Positions 17,761 through 26,289 of a stretch of 64,000 bases of DNA are shown here, piece by piece. Each line of letters starts with the position of its first letter. Position 1 is the stretch's first letter. The stretch comes from Flavobacteriales bacterium (lineage in GTDB: Bacteria > Bacteroidota > Bacteroidia > Flavobacteriales_D > Crocinitomicaceae): positions 19,501 to 83,500 of the forward strand of contig JADFAL010000030.1 in NCBI GenBank assembly GCA_015665275.1, read 5' to 3'. The translations under genes were made by a program, and so were the position numbers. The notes beneath the pieces were generated by a model. It searched no databases. It saw only the letters and a program-made list of their open reading frames with translations, and was not told the origin of the DNA.

Positions 17761-17791
17761 AAAAAAGCCCTGACGAAACCGTCAGGGCTTT
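17761..17791 (-). terminator. Rho-independent terminator of the OmpA/TPR lipoprotein gene
   Basis: A 12-bp perfect stem (AAAGCCCTGACG with CGTCAGGGCTTT, loop of four) ends in a T-run on the minus strand, 20 bases after the stop at 17812. The same stem core recurs at 55733 and, degenerate, at 12354. Confidence 0.9.
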
Positions 17792-17811
17792 CCAATATTA
17801 GAAATTCATAA

Positions 17812-19515
17812 TTACTTCACTAGTGCAGAGAATGTAGCGTCTTCTGCCCATTTCAAGAACTCACGATCTTTCATTGCTTTTGCTTTGTAAGATCCGTCTT
17901 TAGCGATAGCAGATTTCAAGTTGCTAACCACTGCAGAAAGGTTGTCTTGACGAGCAGCAGCAACCGCCATCAAGTAAGCTCCCTGTGCTGAATCAGCATC
18001 ATCGCTGTTCCCAATTGTTCCGTCAACGCTAGATGCATTTCCGTCTAACAATTGTGCCAATGCAAGGTTGAATGAAGCGTCCATAGCTCCAAGGTTGCTA
18101 ACAGCTGAAGAGTAATCTCCATTTTGGATGTCAATGATTCCTTTGTTGTAAGAAACTTCTTTCGCAGAACCAGCCTGAGCAAATAGCTTCGATGCTTGAT
18201 CGCGGTCTCCTTCAACAATATAAACAGCTCCTAAGTTGTTCTTAGCGAACTCATTTTCTTGAGCGTTGTTTGATTTTTCGAATTTCGCTTTCGCTTCAGA
18301 CATTTTGTTCATTTCGAACAATACCGCTCCAACGTTGTTAGATGTACGGTAATCTTCTGGGTAACGATCTTCAGCGATTTTGTATACACGAAGTTTTTCG
18401 TTCAAATCAGTGTAAAGATTTGCACAGAACAACAACTCTTCCAAGTTCATTGTATCAGGCATAGTCTTAGAATACTGCATCATTTCTTCATCAGAGAATC
18501 CAGTCTCGTCATATTTAGTCAAAATCTCAGCACGACGCAATTGTGGGAAAATGTTACGATCTAAGTAAGTAAATGATTTTCCAAGGTCACGCATTTTTTG
18601 CTCACGAGTATCAGGATTTTTTTCCTGCTCTAGGATACGAAGTACCAATTGCTTGTCACTCTCATCCATTTTCTCATCAGCCATCAACTCACGTTTGAAT
18701 CCGTCGTAATCTTCTCCAGATCCTTTCAATGAGTAATCTCCAGCTTCTTGTCCTTTCGTGTGCTCAGCTTTACCAGCAACTTTCATCGCTGCTTCAGAAC
18801 CTGATGTTGCACGATCAGAAGACAAGTTTGTATTCTTTCCTGTTTCTCCTTCCGGTGAAGCATGTCCAGTTACATTGAATCCAGTAACGTTAATTTTTGG
18901 ATTCTCGTTTGCCATCTCCAAGAATGCTTGAAGGTCATTGATATCATCATCACGCATTTCAGTAGAACGAACTTCTGAACGTCCTTTCAAGTAGTTGATT
19001 ACCGCAAGAGTATCTTTTGGAATCACACGCTCGAAGTTATCTTCTGCGTAACGAACGATTGGAGTCAAGTTCACCAAGTAAGGTGTAATGATACAAGCAT
19101 CGCAAATCTCAGTTGCTTCAACTTCACCTTTTTCTTTTTCTCCTTTATAGATTTTACCAGTTACCACCAACTTGGTAGCTTCCATGTCTGCTTTGTAAGG
19201 AACTTTGTCCGTGTAAGTAACACTTCCTCCAGCTTTATACTGGATAGCGTCTCCACTTCCTGTAGCTTTCTCTCCTTGAACGCGGAAAGTCTTCAATGAA
19301 GTGCTTCCTAGCGTCGGTGTAAATTCAACAGCGGCTTTTTTGTTGATTGATTTTTCAGGGAATGTAAGGTTAACAGTGATCTCCACAGAATCTCCGTGCA
19401 TTTCTAACGGATCTGGATCACATGCGTAATCGACTTCCTTTAATAGTTTACATCCGGTCGAAAAACCACCGGCAGCTATTAAAAGTGCCAATACTTTGAT
19501 GGTTTGCTTTTTCAT
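17812..19515 (-). CDS. OmpA-type lipoprotein with TPR-like repeats
   Basis: 567 residues from ATG 19515 (MKKQTIKVLALLIAAGG), giving a lipoprotein signal with Cys in FSTGC; the track's start nine codons upstream is less plausible. A beta-rich N-terminal region is followed at about residues 200-260 by an OmpA-like segment (INVTGFNVTGHASPEGE), then helical repeats resembling TPRs (NNVGAVLFEMNKMSEAKAKFEKS). This suggests an outer-membrane lipoprotein bound to peptidoglycan that scaffolds other envelope proteins. The gene is monocistronic by its strong terminator. Precise function unknown. Confidence 0.75.
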   Translation of the reverse strand: MKKQTIKVLALLIAAGGFSTGCKLLKEVDYACDPDPLEMHGDSVEITVNLTFPEKSINKKAAVEFTPTLGSTSLKTFRVQGEKATGSGDAIQYKAGGSVTYTDKVPYKADMEATKLVVTGKIYKGEKEKGEVEATEICDACIITPYLVNLTPIVRYAEDNFERVIPKDTLAVINYLKGRSEVRSTEMRDDDINDLQAFLEMANENPKINVTGFNVTGHASPEGETGKNTNLSSDRATSGSEAAMKVAGKAEHTKGQEAGDYSLKGSGEDYDGFKRELMADEKMDESDKQLVLRILEQEKNPDTREQKMRDLGKSFTYLDRNIFPQLRRAEILTKYDETGFSDEEMMQYSKTMPDTMNLEELLFCANLYTDLNEKLRVYKIAEDRYPEDYRTSNNVGAVLFEMNKMSEAKAKFEKSNNAQENEFAKNNLGAVYIVEGDRDQASKLFAQAGSAKEVSYNKGIIDIQNGDYSSAVSNLGAMDASFNLALAQLLDGNASSVDGTIGNSDDADSAQGAYLMAVAAARQDNLSAVVSNLKSAIAKDGSYKAKAMKDREFLKWAEDATFSALVK

Positions 19516-19595
19516 AGTAAGTATAATTCTAAATTTCAGCACAATAATAACAATAATTTTTCTATTGATTCGCTGATTTTTAAAACGTACTACGA

Positions 19596-20093
19596 TTATT
19601 TGCTTTCGTAGATGAGGACTGACGATTCGTCGTTACAAATGGCCATAATTTGCTTAATCGTTTTTGCCGATTTTGGATGGGTGAAATCAGGGGCAATTTC
19701 GGCTAATGGAAGCAGTACAAACTTGCGATTTTCCATCTGTGGGTGAGGGATAGTCAATGCTTCCGTCTCAACTAGCTGATTTCCAAATGTCAATATGTCA
19801 ATATCGATAACTCGAGAAGCGTAACCGGAATGCGACTTTTGTTCACGTCCAAGTTCTTTTTCAATTAACTGAAAATTGTTCAAGAGTTCAAATGGGGAGA
19901 GGTTCGTTTGTAAAGAGGCACATATATTAAGGAATTGAGCATCCGTTACAAACCCCCAAGGCTCCGTCTCGAAGTAACTTGAAGTATTAAGAATCTCACC
20001 GACTTGCGATTGAATGCGTGCTAGCGCCTCTCGGATATAGTTTTCTCGTTGGCCTAGATTGCTTCCTAAGGATAGATAGACTAAGGTGCCCAT
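19596..20093 (-). CDS. folK: 2-amino-4-hydroxy-6-hydroxymethyldihydropteridine pyrophosphokinase
   Basis: 165 residues. Transfers pyrophosphate from ATP to 6-hydroxymethyl-7,8-dihydropterin in folate synthesis. The start LSLGSNLGQRENY, the FETEPWGF segment and the signature SRVIDIDILTFGNQ with IPHPQMENRKFVLLPL are all visible. It overlaps the 3' end of gldD by 13 bases and is the last gene of the mutY-ssb-gldE-gldD-folK run. Confidence 0.93.
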   Translation of the reverse strand: MGTLVYLSLGSNLGQRENYIREALARIQSQVGEILNTSSYFETEPWGFVTDAQFLNICASLQTNLSPFELLNNFQLIEKELGREQKSHSGYASRVIDIDILTFGNQLVETEALTIPHPQMENRKFVLLPLAEIAPDFTHPKSAKTIKQIMAICNDESSVLIYESK

Positions 20094-20656
20094 TGGAACG
20101 TTTCCATAATTTTCTCCAAATCCTGTTGCAAGTAATCTAACGTTGGTTGGAGTGAATCGTAATTTGGCGGGAAATTGAACAAAACTTCTGCATAAACGAA
20201 GTGGTCTGTACTATCCGTTATGTAAAACTGAAAAGGAGTTGCGACGTCTCCTTCCAAACGAAAAAGGGTTCCAAAAACACGATCTTCATCTCGGAGAATA
20301 CTTTTATCGATGATATTCGTTGCTTTTGTTTTGTGCAAGTCCACTTCATCATTCGCGTTATTAATATAGTAGGATAGCGATTTGTTCATATCCCAGTAGC
20401 GGAAATAAATGGTTCCGTTCATTGGGCCTAATTGAATTCGGCGGTGACACTGACTATTTGAATCTCCCGGTGCTGCTTCCACTGTATATAATTCTGCAAG
20501 TTCGAATTGGTAATTACAAGAGTCTCTATATGTTTTGTAAACGTGATCCGGTAATTCTGTACGCAAATATGAAGGCGGTTTTGGAATTGGAGAGTCTTCT
20601 TCACAGGCTGTGAACAATAATAATAGAACTGGGATGATCAACAATCCTGGCTTCAT
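20081..20656 (-). CDS. gldD: Gliding motility lipoprotein GldD
   Basis: 191 residues with lipoprotein signal (LLLFTAC, lipobox) and the GldD pattern PKPPSYLRTELPDHVYKTY near the N-terminus. GldD is an essential gliding/T9SS-associated lipoprotein in Flavobacterium. Its ATG overlaps the gldE stop by four bases (ATGA), matching the conserved gldE-gldD pair, and it overlaps folK by 13 bases downstream. Assignment rests on pattern plus synteny. Confidence 0.87.
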   Translation of the reverse strand: MKPGLLIIPVLLLLFTACEEDSPIPKPPSYLRTELPDHVYKTYRDSCNYQFELAELYTVEAAPGDSNSQCHRRIQLGPMNGTIYFRYWDMNKSLSYYINNANDEVDLHKTKATNIIDKSILRDEDRVFGTLFRLEGDVATPFQFYITDSTDHFVYAEVLFNFPPNYDSLQPTLDYLQQDLEKIMETFQWAP

Positions 20657-22002
20657 ACTTCTTTCGTTTCTTCTAGTTTGATGGCTTTCACCATTTTGAT
20701 TCGTTTTTTATCGCTCGACTCAACAATTAATTGTAACGGGCCGATGGTAACCTGTTCGTTATTTTTAAGGATGCGTCCTGCTACTTCAACGACTAATCCG
20801 CCAATAGTTTCAGTTGCTTGCGTATCAATTTCTAAAAGATCTTCTGAAATGTCTAGTACTTTATAGAAATCTACCAACGCTGTTTTTCCCTCAAAAAGAT
20901 ATTCGGATTCACTGATTTTCGTGTAAACCAACTCGTCGTCGTCAAATTCATCAGTAATTTCTCCAACAATTTCTTCCAATACATCTTCCAGCGTCACGAT
21001 TCCACACGTTCCACCGTATTCGTCAACTACCATTGCGATATGGACCTTCTTTTCTTGGAAGTCTTTAAGCAAGTCGTCGATTTTTCGATTTTCCGTAACG
21101 AAGAATGGTTTGCGAATCAGCGACCCCCAATCGGTGTTTTCTTCGCCTTCCGAATTAAGAAATGGCAGAAGGTCCTTGATAAACAAAACTCCAACAATAG
21201 TATCGAATGAAGATTGGTATACTGGAAGTCGGGAATGGCCGCATTCCAGAATTTTGTCAAGAACCTCTTTATAGGTGTCAGAAATTTCCAATGCGTGAAC
21301 ATCCAATCGAGGGCGCATAATCTGTCGGACTTCTGTGGATCCGAATTTTACAATTCCTTCTAAGATTTTGTGTTCGTTATCGTCTGAATCTTCTTGTTTA
21401 GTCAAAGCAAGAGCTTGTTCCAATTCGTCAGCAGAAACATCTACTTTTCCTCTTCGCATACGTCGCTGAATAAGCGTTGTTCCAGAAACAAGTCCAGATC
21501 GAATCCAAGAAATAGGAGGGACGTTGTTGGCACGATATAAGGGACGCGCCATCATCTTAGCAAATGCCAGAGATCGTTTGTTTGCATAGATTTTTGGAAT
21601 TACTTCTCCGAAAATCAACAAGGTTAGGGTGATTACTACAAATTCTAAGAAAAACTCAGCCGTACCACTAATTCCACTGCTTTGAAGTATGCTGTGTAGG
21701 ATAGAACTGGAAAGTATTACGATGGCAACGTTCACGAAATTGTTCGTAATGAGAATAGTTGCCAGTAATTCCTGAGGTTTGTTTAGAAGTTTGTTAACGT
21801 AGCTGGCTTTCTTGCTGGCGTCATTGCGGAGGTCTTCTTTGTCGGTTGGACTTAAAGAGAAGAAAGCAGCTTCTGATCCGGAAACCAATGCGGAAATGGC
21901 AATAAGTAAGAGCAAAATTAGAAGAAAGACATAGTCTTGAATTCCTCCAAAGCCGGCGGTTGCGATATTTGAATAAGAAACGTAACTCGAGGGGTCGTCC
22001 AT
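20653..22002 (-). CDS. gldE: Gliding-motility-associated GldE, CNNM/CorC-type membrane protein
   Basis: 449 residues. A CNNM (DUF21) membrane domain with about four helices fills residues ~20-190, followed by paired CBS domains (~210-340, including RPRLDVHALE and AMVVDEYGGTCGIVTLEDVLEEIVGEI) and a C-terminal CorC/HlyC domain. Homologues transport or regulate Mg2+ or other divalent ions. In flavobacteria this gene next to gldD is named gldE and supports GldD function. The gene lies 13 bases after ssb. Confidence 0.9.
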   Translation of the reverse strand: MDDPSSYVSYSNIATAGFGGIQDYVFLLILLLLIAISALVSGSEAAFFSLSPTDKEDLRNDASKKASYVNKLLNKPQELLATILITNNFVNVAIVILSSSILHSILQSSGISGTAEFFLEFVVITLTLLIFGEVIPKIYANKRSLAFAKMMARPLYRANNVPPISWIRSGLVSGTTLIQRRMRRGKVDVSADELEQALALTKQEDSDDNEHKILEGIVKFGSTEVRQIMRPRLDVHALEISDTYKEVLDKILECGHSRLPVYQSSFDTIVGVLFIKDLLPFLNSEGEENTDWGSLIRKPFFVTENRKIDDLLKDFQEKKVHIAMVVDEYGGTCGIVTLEDVLEEIVGEITDEFDDDELVYTKISESEYLFEGKTALVDFYKVLDISEDLLEIDTQATETIGGLVVEVAGRILKNNEQVTIGPLQLIVESSDKKRIKMVKAIKLEETKEV

Positions 22003-22015
22003 GTTTTACAATCAA

Positions 22016-22465
22016 TTAAAAGGGCAAATCGTCCTGATCCTTTTTGATGATGTCGTCCACTTTTGAAGGTGCTTCAGGTGTCCCTTGAGAACTGTATGGT
22101 GCCTGTTGCCCTTGCTGCGCTTGGTCATTTCTTGAACTTAAGATTGTCAATTCGTCAGCAACTACCTCTGTTGTGTAGCGTGTATTCCCTTCTTTATCTT
22201 GCCATGATCGCTTTTTCAGCTTTCCTTCCACGTACACTTTTGCACCTTTCTTTACGTATTTCTCGACAACCTCTGCTAATCCACGCCAAACCACGATATC
22301 GTGCCAGTCTGTATTTTCAACGCGCTGTCCTGTATTGCGATCAGTATAGGTTTCAGAAGTAGCTATGGGGAAGTTGGCAACCGTTGCTCCATTTTCAAGA
22401 TGACGCACTTCGGGATCTTTACCGAGATTACCAATTAGAATTACTTTGTTTACGCTTCCTGCCAT
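22016..22465 (-). CDS. ssb: Single-stranded DNA-binding protein
   Basis: 149 residues. An OB-fold domain at residues 1-108 (VNKVILIGNLGKDPEVRH) is followed by a Gln/Pro-rich linker and the acidic partner-binding tip DDLPF. Protects ssDNA and recruits repair and replication proteins. It sits between mutY and gldE, the usual Bacteroidota arrangement, with a 40-base gap from mutY. Confidence 0.96.
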   Translation of the reverse strand: MAGSVNKVILIGNLGKDPEVRHLENGATVANFPIATSETYTDRNTGQRVENTDWHDIVVWRGLAEVVEKYVKKGAKVYVEGKLKKRSWQDKEGNTRYTTEVVADELTILSSRNDQAQQGQQAPYSSQGTPEAPSKVDDIIKKDQDDLPF

Positions 22466-22505
22466 AGGTCTGAATCTGAGATGATTAAATTAAAGGTACA
22501 AAAAA

Positions 22506-23519
22506 TTAGATTTCAAAGGTATGCTTTTCCAGATAACGATCGATAATTCTTGGGAGCGGATAATCTTGAATGTCTGCGGTATTAATAGTGACAAATCCAG
22601 TCTCCATTTTCTTTGGAAATCCTTGAAGCGTATAGAACTTCGCATGAATGTGCTGATGACTTAGTTTGTGAACAACCGTTTCCGAAACGGTAATATAATT
22701 TTTCGGGGCAGCATCCCATTTTTCGGATTCCGTTTCTATTAGCGGGAACTGATAGAGTTGTTGCCAAATTCCTTTTTCCGTTCGTTGTTCTATTAATGTT
22801 TTACCGTATTCGGTGTAGATTAAATAATGGAAGTAGCGATTTCGAACCTTGGTCTTTTTTGATTTCACCGGAAGGTCCAATTGTGTGCCTTTCACTCTAG
22901 ATTCACAAATCTCGGTGACTGGACAGAACATGCATTGAGGACTTGTAGGTGTACATACTAGTGCTCCGATTTCCATCATGGCTTGATTGTGATCCGCGGG
23001 ATTGTCCTTGGGAATAAGACTATCAGCAAGAATTTGAAAATCCTTTTGTCCTTTTGTTGAATCAATGGGGGTGTCAACATTAAATGCCCTACTCAAGAAG
23101 CGATAGACATTTCCGTCAACTACCGCCTTAGGTTCATTGAATGCGAATGAGGCGATTGCTGCCGCCGTATACTTCCCAACGCCCTTAAGTTTGATGATCT
23201 CATCGTACGTCTGTGGGAACACTCCATTTAACTCGTCTCGAATATATTTTGCTGAGAAGTGCAAGTTTCTGGCTCGACTGTAATAGCCTAGGCCTTGCCA
23301 ATCATTTAAAACATCTTGCTCGGAAGCATTGGCGAGATCCGTTGCGGTTGGATAATGATCCACAAACTTTTGGTAGTACGAACGACCTTGTTCTACTCTC
23401 GTTTGTTGCAGAATAATCTCAGACAACCAAATTTTGTATGGGTCTGACACACTGCGCCATGGAAGCTCACGCTTGTTTTGTCTATACCATTCGGTGATTA
23501 ATAGGGAGAATTTCTGCAT
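22506..23519 (-). CDS. mutY: A/G-specific adenine glycosylase MutY
   Basis: 337 residues. Removes adenine mispaired with 8-oxoG. The catalytic Glu is in LQQTRVEQ, the HhH motif is LKGVGKYTAAAIASFAF, the catalytic Asp is in VVDGNVYRF, and the 4Fe-4S cysteines are C-x6-C-x2-C-x5-C (CTPTSPQCMFCPVTEIC). The C-terminal third is the NUDIX-like 8-oxoG recognition domain. Divergent from the HU gene with a 107-base spacer; heads the ssb-gldE-gldD-folK run. Confidence 0.96.
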   Translation of the reverse strand: MQKFSLLITEWYRQNKRELPWRSVSDPYKIWLSEIILQQTRVEQGRSYYQKFVDHYPTATDLANASEQDVLNDWQGLGYYSRARNLHFSAKYIRDELNGVFPQTYDEIIKLKGVGKYTAAAIASFAFNEPKAVVDGNVYRFLSRAFNVDTPIDSTKGQKDFQILADSLIPKDNPADHNQAMMEIGALVCTPTSPQCMFCPVTEICESRVKGTQLDLPVKSKKTKVRNRYFHYLIYTEYGKTLIEQRTEKGIWQQLYQFPLIETESEKWDAAPKNYITVSETVVHKLSHQHIHAKFYTLQGFPKKMETGFVTINTADIQDYPLPRIIDRYLEKHTFEI

Positions 23520-23577
23520 TCAGAGAAAATCGGAGAATTAATTGTTGTGAAATTAACCATAAAACCAAAAAGAGGCG

Positions 23578-23585
23578 TATTTTTG
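23578..23585 (+). promoter_or_regulatory. -7 promoter box for the HU gene
   Basis: TATTTTTG is an exact TAnnTTTG match 41 bases before the HU ATG, in the mutY/HU divergent spacer. Confidence 0.5.
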
Positions 23586-23626
23586 CGGGCAAATCGAATT
23601 TTAAACATCATAAAAATCAATAAGAT

Positions 23627-23917
23627 ATGACGAAGGCAGACATCGTTGCACAAATTGTAGAAGAGACTGGATTAGAGCGTACTGAGGCATTGAAAGCGGT
23701 TGAGGCTTTCATGAACTCGGTTAAAGGGTCTCTTTCAAAAGGGCAAAATGTTTACTTGCGCGGATTTGGAAGCTTTGTAGTGAAGGAACGTGCTGAAAAA
23801 ACGGGAAGAAACATCTCTAAGAATACAGCGATTATCATTCCAGCTCACAACATTCCTTCATTCAAGCCAGCGAAAACTTTCGTTGAGGAAGTGAAATCTA
23901 ACGTGAAGGTGGATTAA
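23627..23917 (+). CDS. HU/IHF-family nucleoid DNA-binding protein
   Basis: 96 residues. N-terminal helices (MTKADIVAQIVEETGLERTEA) and the beta-arm core VYLRGFGSFVVKERAEKTGRN are the standard DNABII signature; the arm ends IIIPAHNIPSFKPAKTF. Binds and bends DNA as a dimer. Length and arm sequence fit the IHF-like HU branch widespread in Bacteroidota beside mutY. Followed by an AT-rich inverted repeat and a strong terminator. Confidence 0.94.
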   Translation: MTKADIVAQIVEETGLERTEALKAVEAFMNSVKGSLSKGQNVYLRGFGSFVVKERAEKTGRNISKNTAIIIPAHNIPSFKPAKTFVEEVKSNVKVD

Positions 23918-23932
23918 GAAATGATACTAACG

Positions 23933-23952
23933 AATTGAAAGAAATTTCAATT
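23933..23952 (+). repeat. Perfect 8-bp inverted repeat with GAAA loop after HU
   Basis: AATTGAAA, loop GAAA, TTTCAATT. A stable tetraloop hairpin 16 bases after the HU stop; it may protect the 3' end or assist termination at the larger hairpin that follows. Confidence 0.6.
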
Positions 23953-23960
23953 GGTTTTAT

Positions 23961-23968
23961 TACTTTTG
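23961..23968 (+). promoter_or_regulatory. -7 box abutting the HU terminator
   Basis: TACTTTTG is an exact TAnnTTTG match ending at the first base of the terminator stem. A transcript started from it would begin inside the 5' arm and could drive the small basic-protein gene downstream. Confidence 0.45.
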
Positions 23969-24000
23969 CACTCTCACTTTTTAGTGAGGGTGTTTTTTTT
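23969..24000 (+). terminator. Rho-independent terminator of the HU gene
   Basis: CACTCTCACT pairs with AGTGAGGGTG (one G-U) around a short T loop, followed by eight T residues. Strong intrinsic terminator. Confidence 0.88.
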
Positions 24001-24056
24001 CCTCGTAATGAGGACTTTGACTTGAAAATAGAAGTTTAACAAAATATATAGAGATT

Positions 24057-24149
24057 ATGCCAAGCGGTAAAAAAAGAAAAAGACATAAGATGTCTACGCA
24101 CAAGCGTAAAAAGAGATTAAGAAAAAATCGTCACAAGAAGAAAAAATAA
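24057..24149 (+). CDS. 30-residue highly basic protein, AURKAIP1/COX24 (mS38)-like
   Basis: Too short for the ORF track. The frame MPSGKKRKRHKMSTHKRKKR... encodes 30 residues, nearly all Lys, Arg and His, matching the short bacterial proteins annotated in Bacteroidota as AURKAIP1/COX24-domain, related to mitochondrial ribosomal protein mS38. It is likely ribosome-associated and rRNA-binding. It has its own candidate promoter (23961) and terminator (24173), so it forms a separate transcription unit between HU and rng. Identity is by composition and motif; function is known only by analogy. Confidence 0.85.
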   Translation: MPSGKKRKRHKMSTHKRKKRLRKNRHKKKK

Positions 24150-24172
24150 TTTTTCTTGAATCGTATTGAAAG

Positions 24173-24200
24173 CTTAGTAGGCGAGTCCTGCTAAGTTTTT
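24173..24200 (+). terminator. Terminator after the 30-residue basic protein
   Basis: CTTAGTAGG and CCTGCTAAG form a 9-bp stem (one G-U) with loop CGAGT, followed by TTTTT, 24 bases after the stop codon. Confidence 0.8.
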
Positions 24201-24227
24201 CTGTTTTATTAACTAAATAAGGCTTTC

Positions 24228-25778
24228 GTGAGTTTAGAATTAGTAGTCGATGCCCGAAAAGGCGGTATCGTACTTGCCTTACTCGAAGACGGAAAACTTA
24301 TTGAGTTGCATGAAGAGCAGCCTGGGAAAAACGAATACTCGGTAGGTGATATATACCTTGGAAAGGTTCGTAAAGTAGTTCCCAGTCTAAATGCTGCATT
24401 CGTTGATGTAGGCTATGAGAAAGATGCATTTCTGCATTATTTAGACCTTGGCCCACAATTCAATTCATTAAACAAGTTTTCCCGTAGTACGCTAAAAGGC
24501 AAGCAGAACGTAGCCGATCTTCTTTACTTTAAAGGCGAGAAAGACATTCCCAAGGATGGGAAAATAAACGATGTCATTTCTTCGTCAGCACCGATTTTGG
24601 TTCAGGTAGCCAAAGAGCCCATCTCCTCAAAAGGACCGAGGTTATGCGCCGAAATTACCTTAGCTGGACGTTACCTTGTATTGGTACCGTTTTCCAACAA
24701 AGTGTCGATTTCTCAAAAGATCAAAGACAATGAGGAACGCGCACGATTAAAAGAATTGATGAATGCCATCAAACCGAAAAATTTCGGTGTGATCATTCGA
24801 ACGGTAGCAGAAGGAAAGAAGGTCGAAATGTTGGACCAAGATTTGAAGAATCTGGTCAACAAGTGGAAAAATATGCATGGCAATTTGAAGGATGCGAAAC
24901 CACCTTCACGTGTGCTAGGAGAAATCGACAAGACGTCGTCTATCCTGCGCGATTTGTTGAATGCGGACTTTACCAATATCCATGTCAATGATGATGAAAT
25001 GGCGGAAAATCTCCGCGAGTACGTTTCGGGAATTGCTCCTGGACGTGAGAAAATCATTCGTCATTACGATGGAAAATTGCCAATATTCGAGCGCTTCGGA
25101 ATCAACAAGCAAATCAAGTCGTTGTTTGGTAAGAAAGTGCCGCTTCCAAGTGGAGGGTATTTAATTATCGAGCATACTGAGGCCATGCACGTTATTGACG
25201 TGAACAGTGGAAACCGAAAGGGCGCTGATGGTCAGGAAAGTAATGCTTTGGCAACAAATACCGAGGCGGCGAAAGAAATCGCCCGCGTGTTGCAATTGCG
25301 TGACATGGGAGGGATTGTTTGTATCGATTTCATTGATATGCATGACCGCGCCAATAACAAAGGATTGCATGAGGCGTTGAAGAAGGCGATGTCGAATGAC
25401 CGCGCAAAGCATAACATCTTGGCACCATCAAAGTTCGGTGTAGTAGAGATTACGCGTCAACGTGTACGTCCCGAAACGGATATCAATACTTCGGAAACAT
25501 GTCCAACGTGCAACGGAACTGGAGAAGTTCAAGCTTCCATCCTTTATGCTGAAGAGATTGAATCCAATTTGGATCACATGCTGACCGATGGAGGCGTTAA
25601 AAAATTGACATTACGCGTACATCCATATTTGGAATCCTACTTTAAGAAAGGTTTGATTTCCCGTCAGGTGAAGTGGTATATGAAGTACAAAAAGTGGGTA
25701 TCAATCCAACCGGATTCATCGAATCACTTGCTTGAATATTCATTCTTAAACGAGAACAAGGAAGAAATTACGGCCTGA
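24228..25778 (+). CDS. rng: Ribonuclease E/G family endoribonuclease (RNase G-like)
   Basis: 516 residues from a GTG start. An S1 domain lies near residues 37-125 (YSVGDIYLGKVRKVVPSLNAAFVDVG). The catalytic metal-binding aspartates are in HVIDVNSGN and IVCIDFIDM, and the zinc-link motif is CPTCNGTG near residue 430. No long RNase E-type C-terminal scaffold is present, so RNase G-like. Processes and degrades RNA. It overlaps recX by one base (TGATG). The terminator ahead separates it from the small basic-protein gene. Confidence 0.93.
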   Translation: MSLELVVDARKGGIVLALLEDGKLIELHEEQPGKNEYSVGDIYLGKVRKVVPSLNAAFVDVGYEKDAFLHYLDLGPQFNSLNKFSRSTLKGKQNVADLLYFKGEKDIPKDGKINDVISSSAPILVQVAKEPISSKGPRLCAEITLAGRYLVLVPFSNKVSISQKIKDNEERARLKELMNAIKPKNFGVIIRTVAEGKKVEMLDQDLKNLVNKWKNMHGNLKDAKPPSRVLGEIDKTSSILRDLLNADFTNIHVNDDEMAENLREYVSGIAPGREKIIRHYDGKLPIFERFGINKQIKSLFGKKVPLPSGGYLIIEHTEAMHVIDVNSGNRKGADGQESNALATNTEAAKEIARVLQLRDMGGIVCIDFIDMHDRANNKGLHEALKKAMSNDRAKHNILAPSKFGVVEITRQRVRPETDINTSETCPTCNGTGEVQASILYAEEIESNLDHMLTDGGVKKLTLRVHPYLESYFKKGLISRQVKWYMKYKKWVSIQPDSSNHLLEYSFLNENKEEITA

Positions 25779-26254
25779 TGAACTCAGGTCGTAAATATTC
25801 TCTTTTGGAGGCAAAGACGAAGCTGGAGGCGCTGTGTGCGTATCAGGAACGTTGCTCTCAAGAGTTAGATCGAAAAATGCGAACGTGGGGTCTTGATCAA
25901 GAAGATCGAGATGCCCTACTCGTAGATCTCATTACCCATAACTTTCTAAGTGAAGAACGCTTTGCGGAGGCATTCGTCTCCGGCAAGGTGAACATCAAAC
26001 GCTGGGGGAAGATCAAAATCCGTCAGCATCTCAAGCAAAAAGCTATTTCGGATTATTCTATCAAGAAAGCCTTAGAAGGCATAGAAGATGAAGTATATTT
26101 TGGCAACCTTCGTCGTCTTACCGAACATAAATATGGTACGCTCAAGGGGCCGGATGATTACAATAAGAAGGTGAAGTTGTATAGGTATTTGTCAGGGAAA
26201 GGATATGAGACGGAGTATGTGCGGGAGGTGGTAGAGGAAGTTGTAAATTCCTGA
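25778..26254 (+). CDS. recX: RecX-family regulatory protein
   Basis: 158 residues. Three-helix repeats typical of RecX are visible: LITHNFLSEERFAEAFVSGKVNIKRWGKIKIRQHLKQK and KKVKLYRYLSGKGYETEYVREVVEE. RecX inhibits RecA filament growth. No recA is in the window; the start codon overlaps the rng stop (TGATG), so it is co-transcribed with rng. Length is normal. Confidence 0.87.
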   Translation: MNSGRKYSLLEAKTKLEALCAYQERCSQELDRKMRTWGLDQEDRDALLVDLITHNFLSEERFAEAFVSGKVNIKRWGKIKIRQHLKQKAISDYSIKKALEGIEDEVYFGNLRRLTEHKYGTLKGPDDYNKKVKLYRYLSGKGYETEYVREVVEEVVNS

Positions 26255-26289
26255 TATAGGTTGTACATTATCAACATTGGGATTAACTC

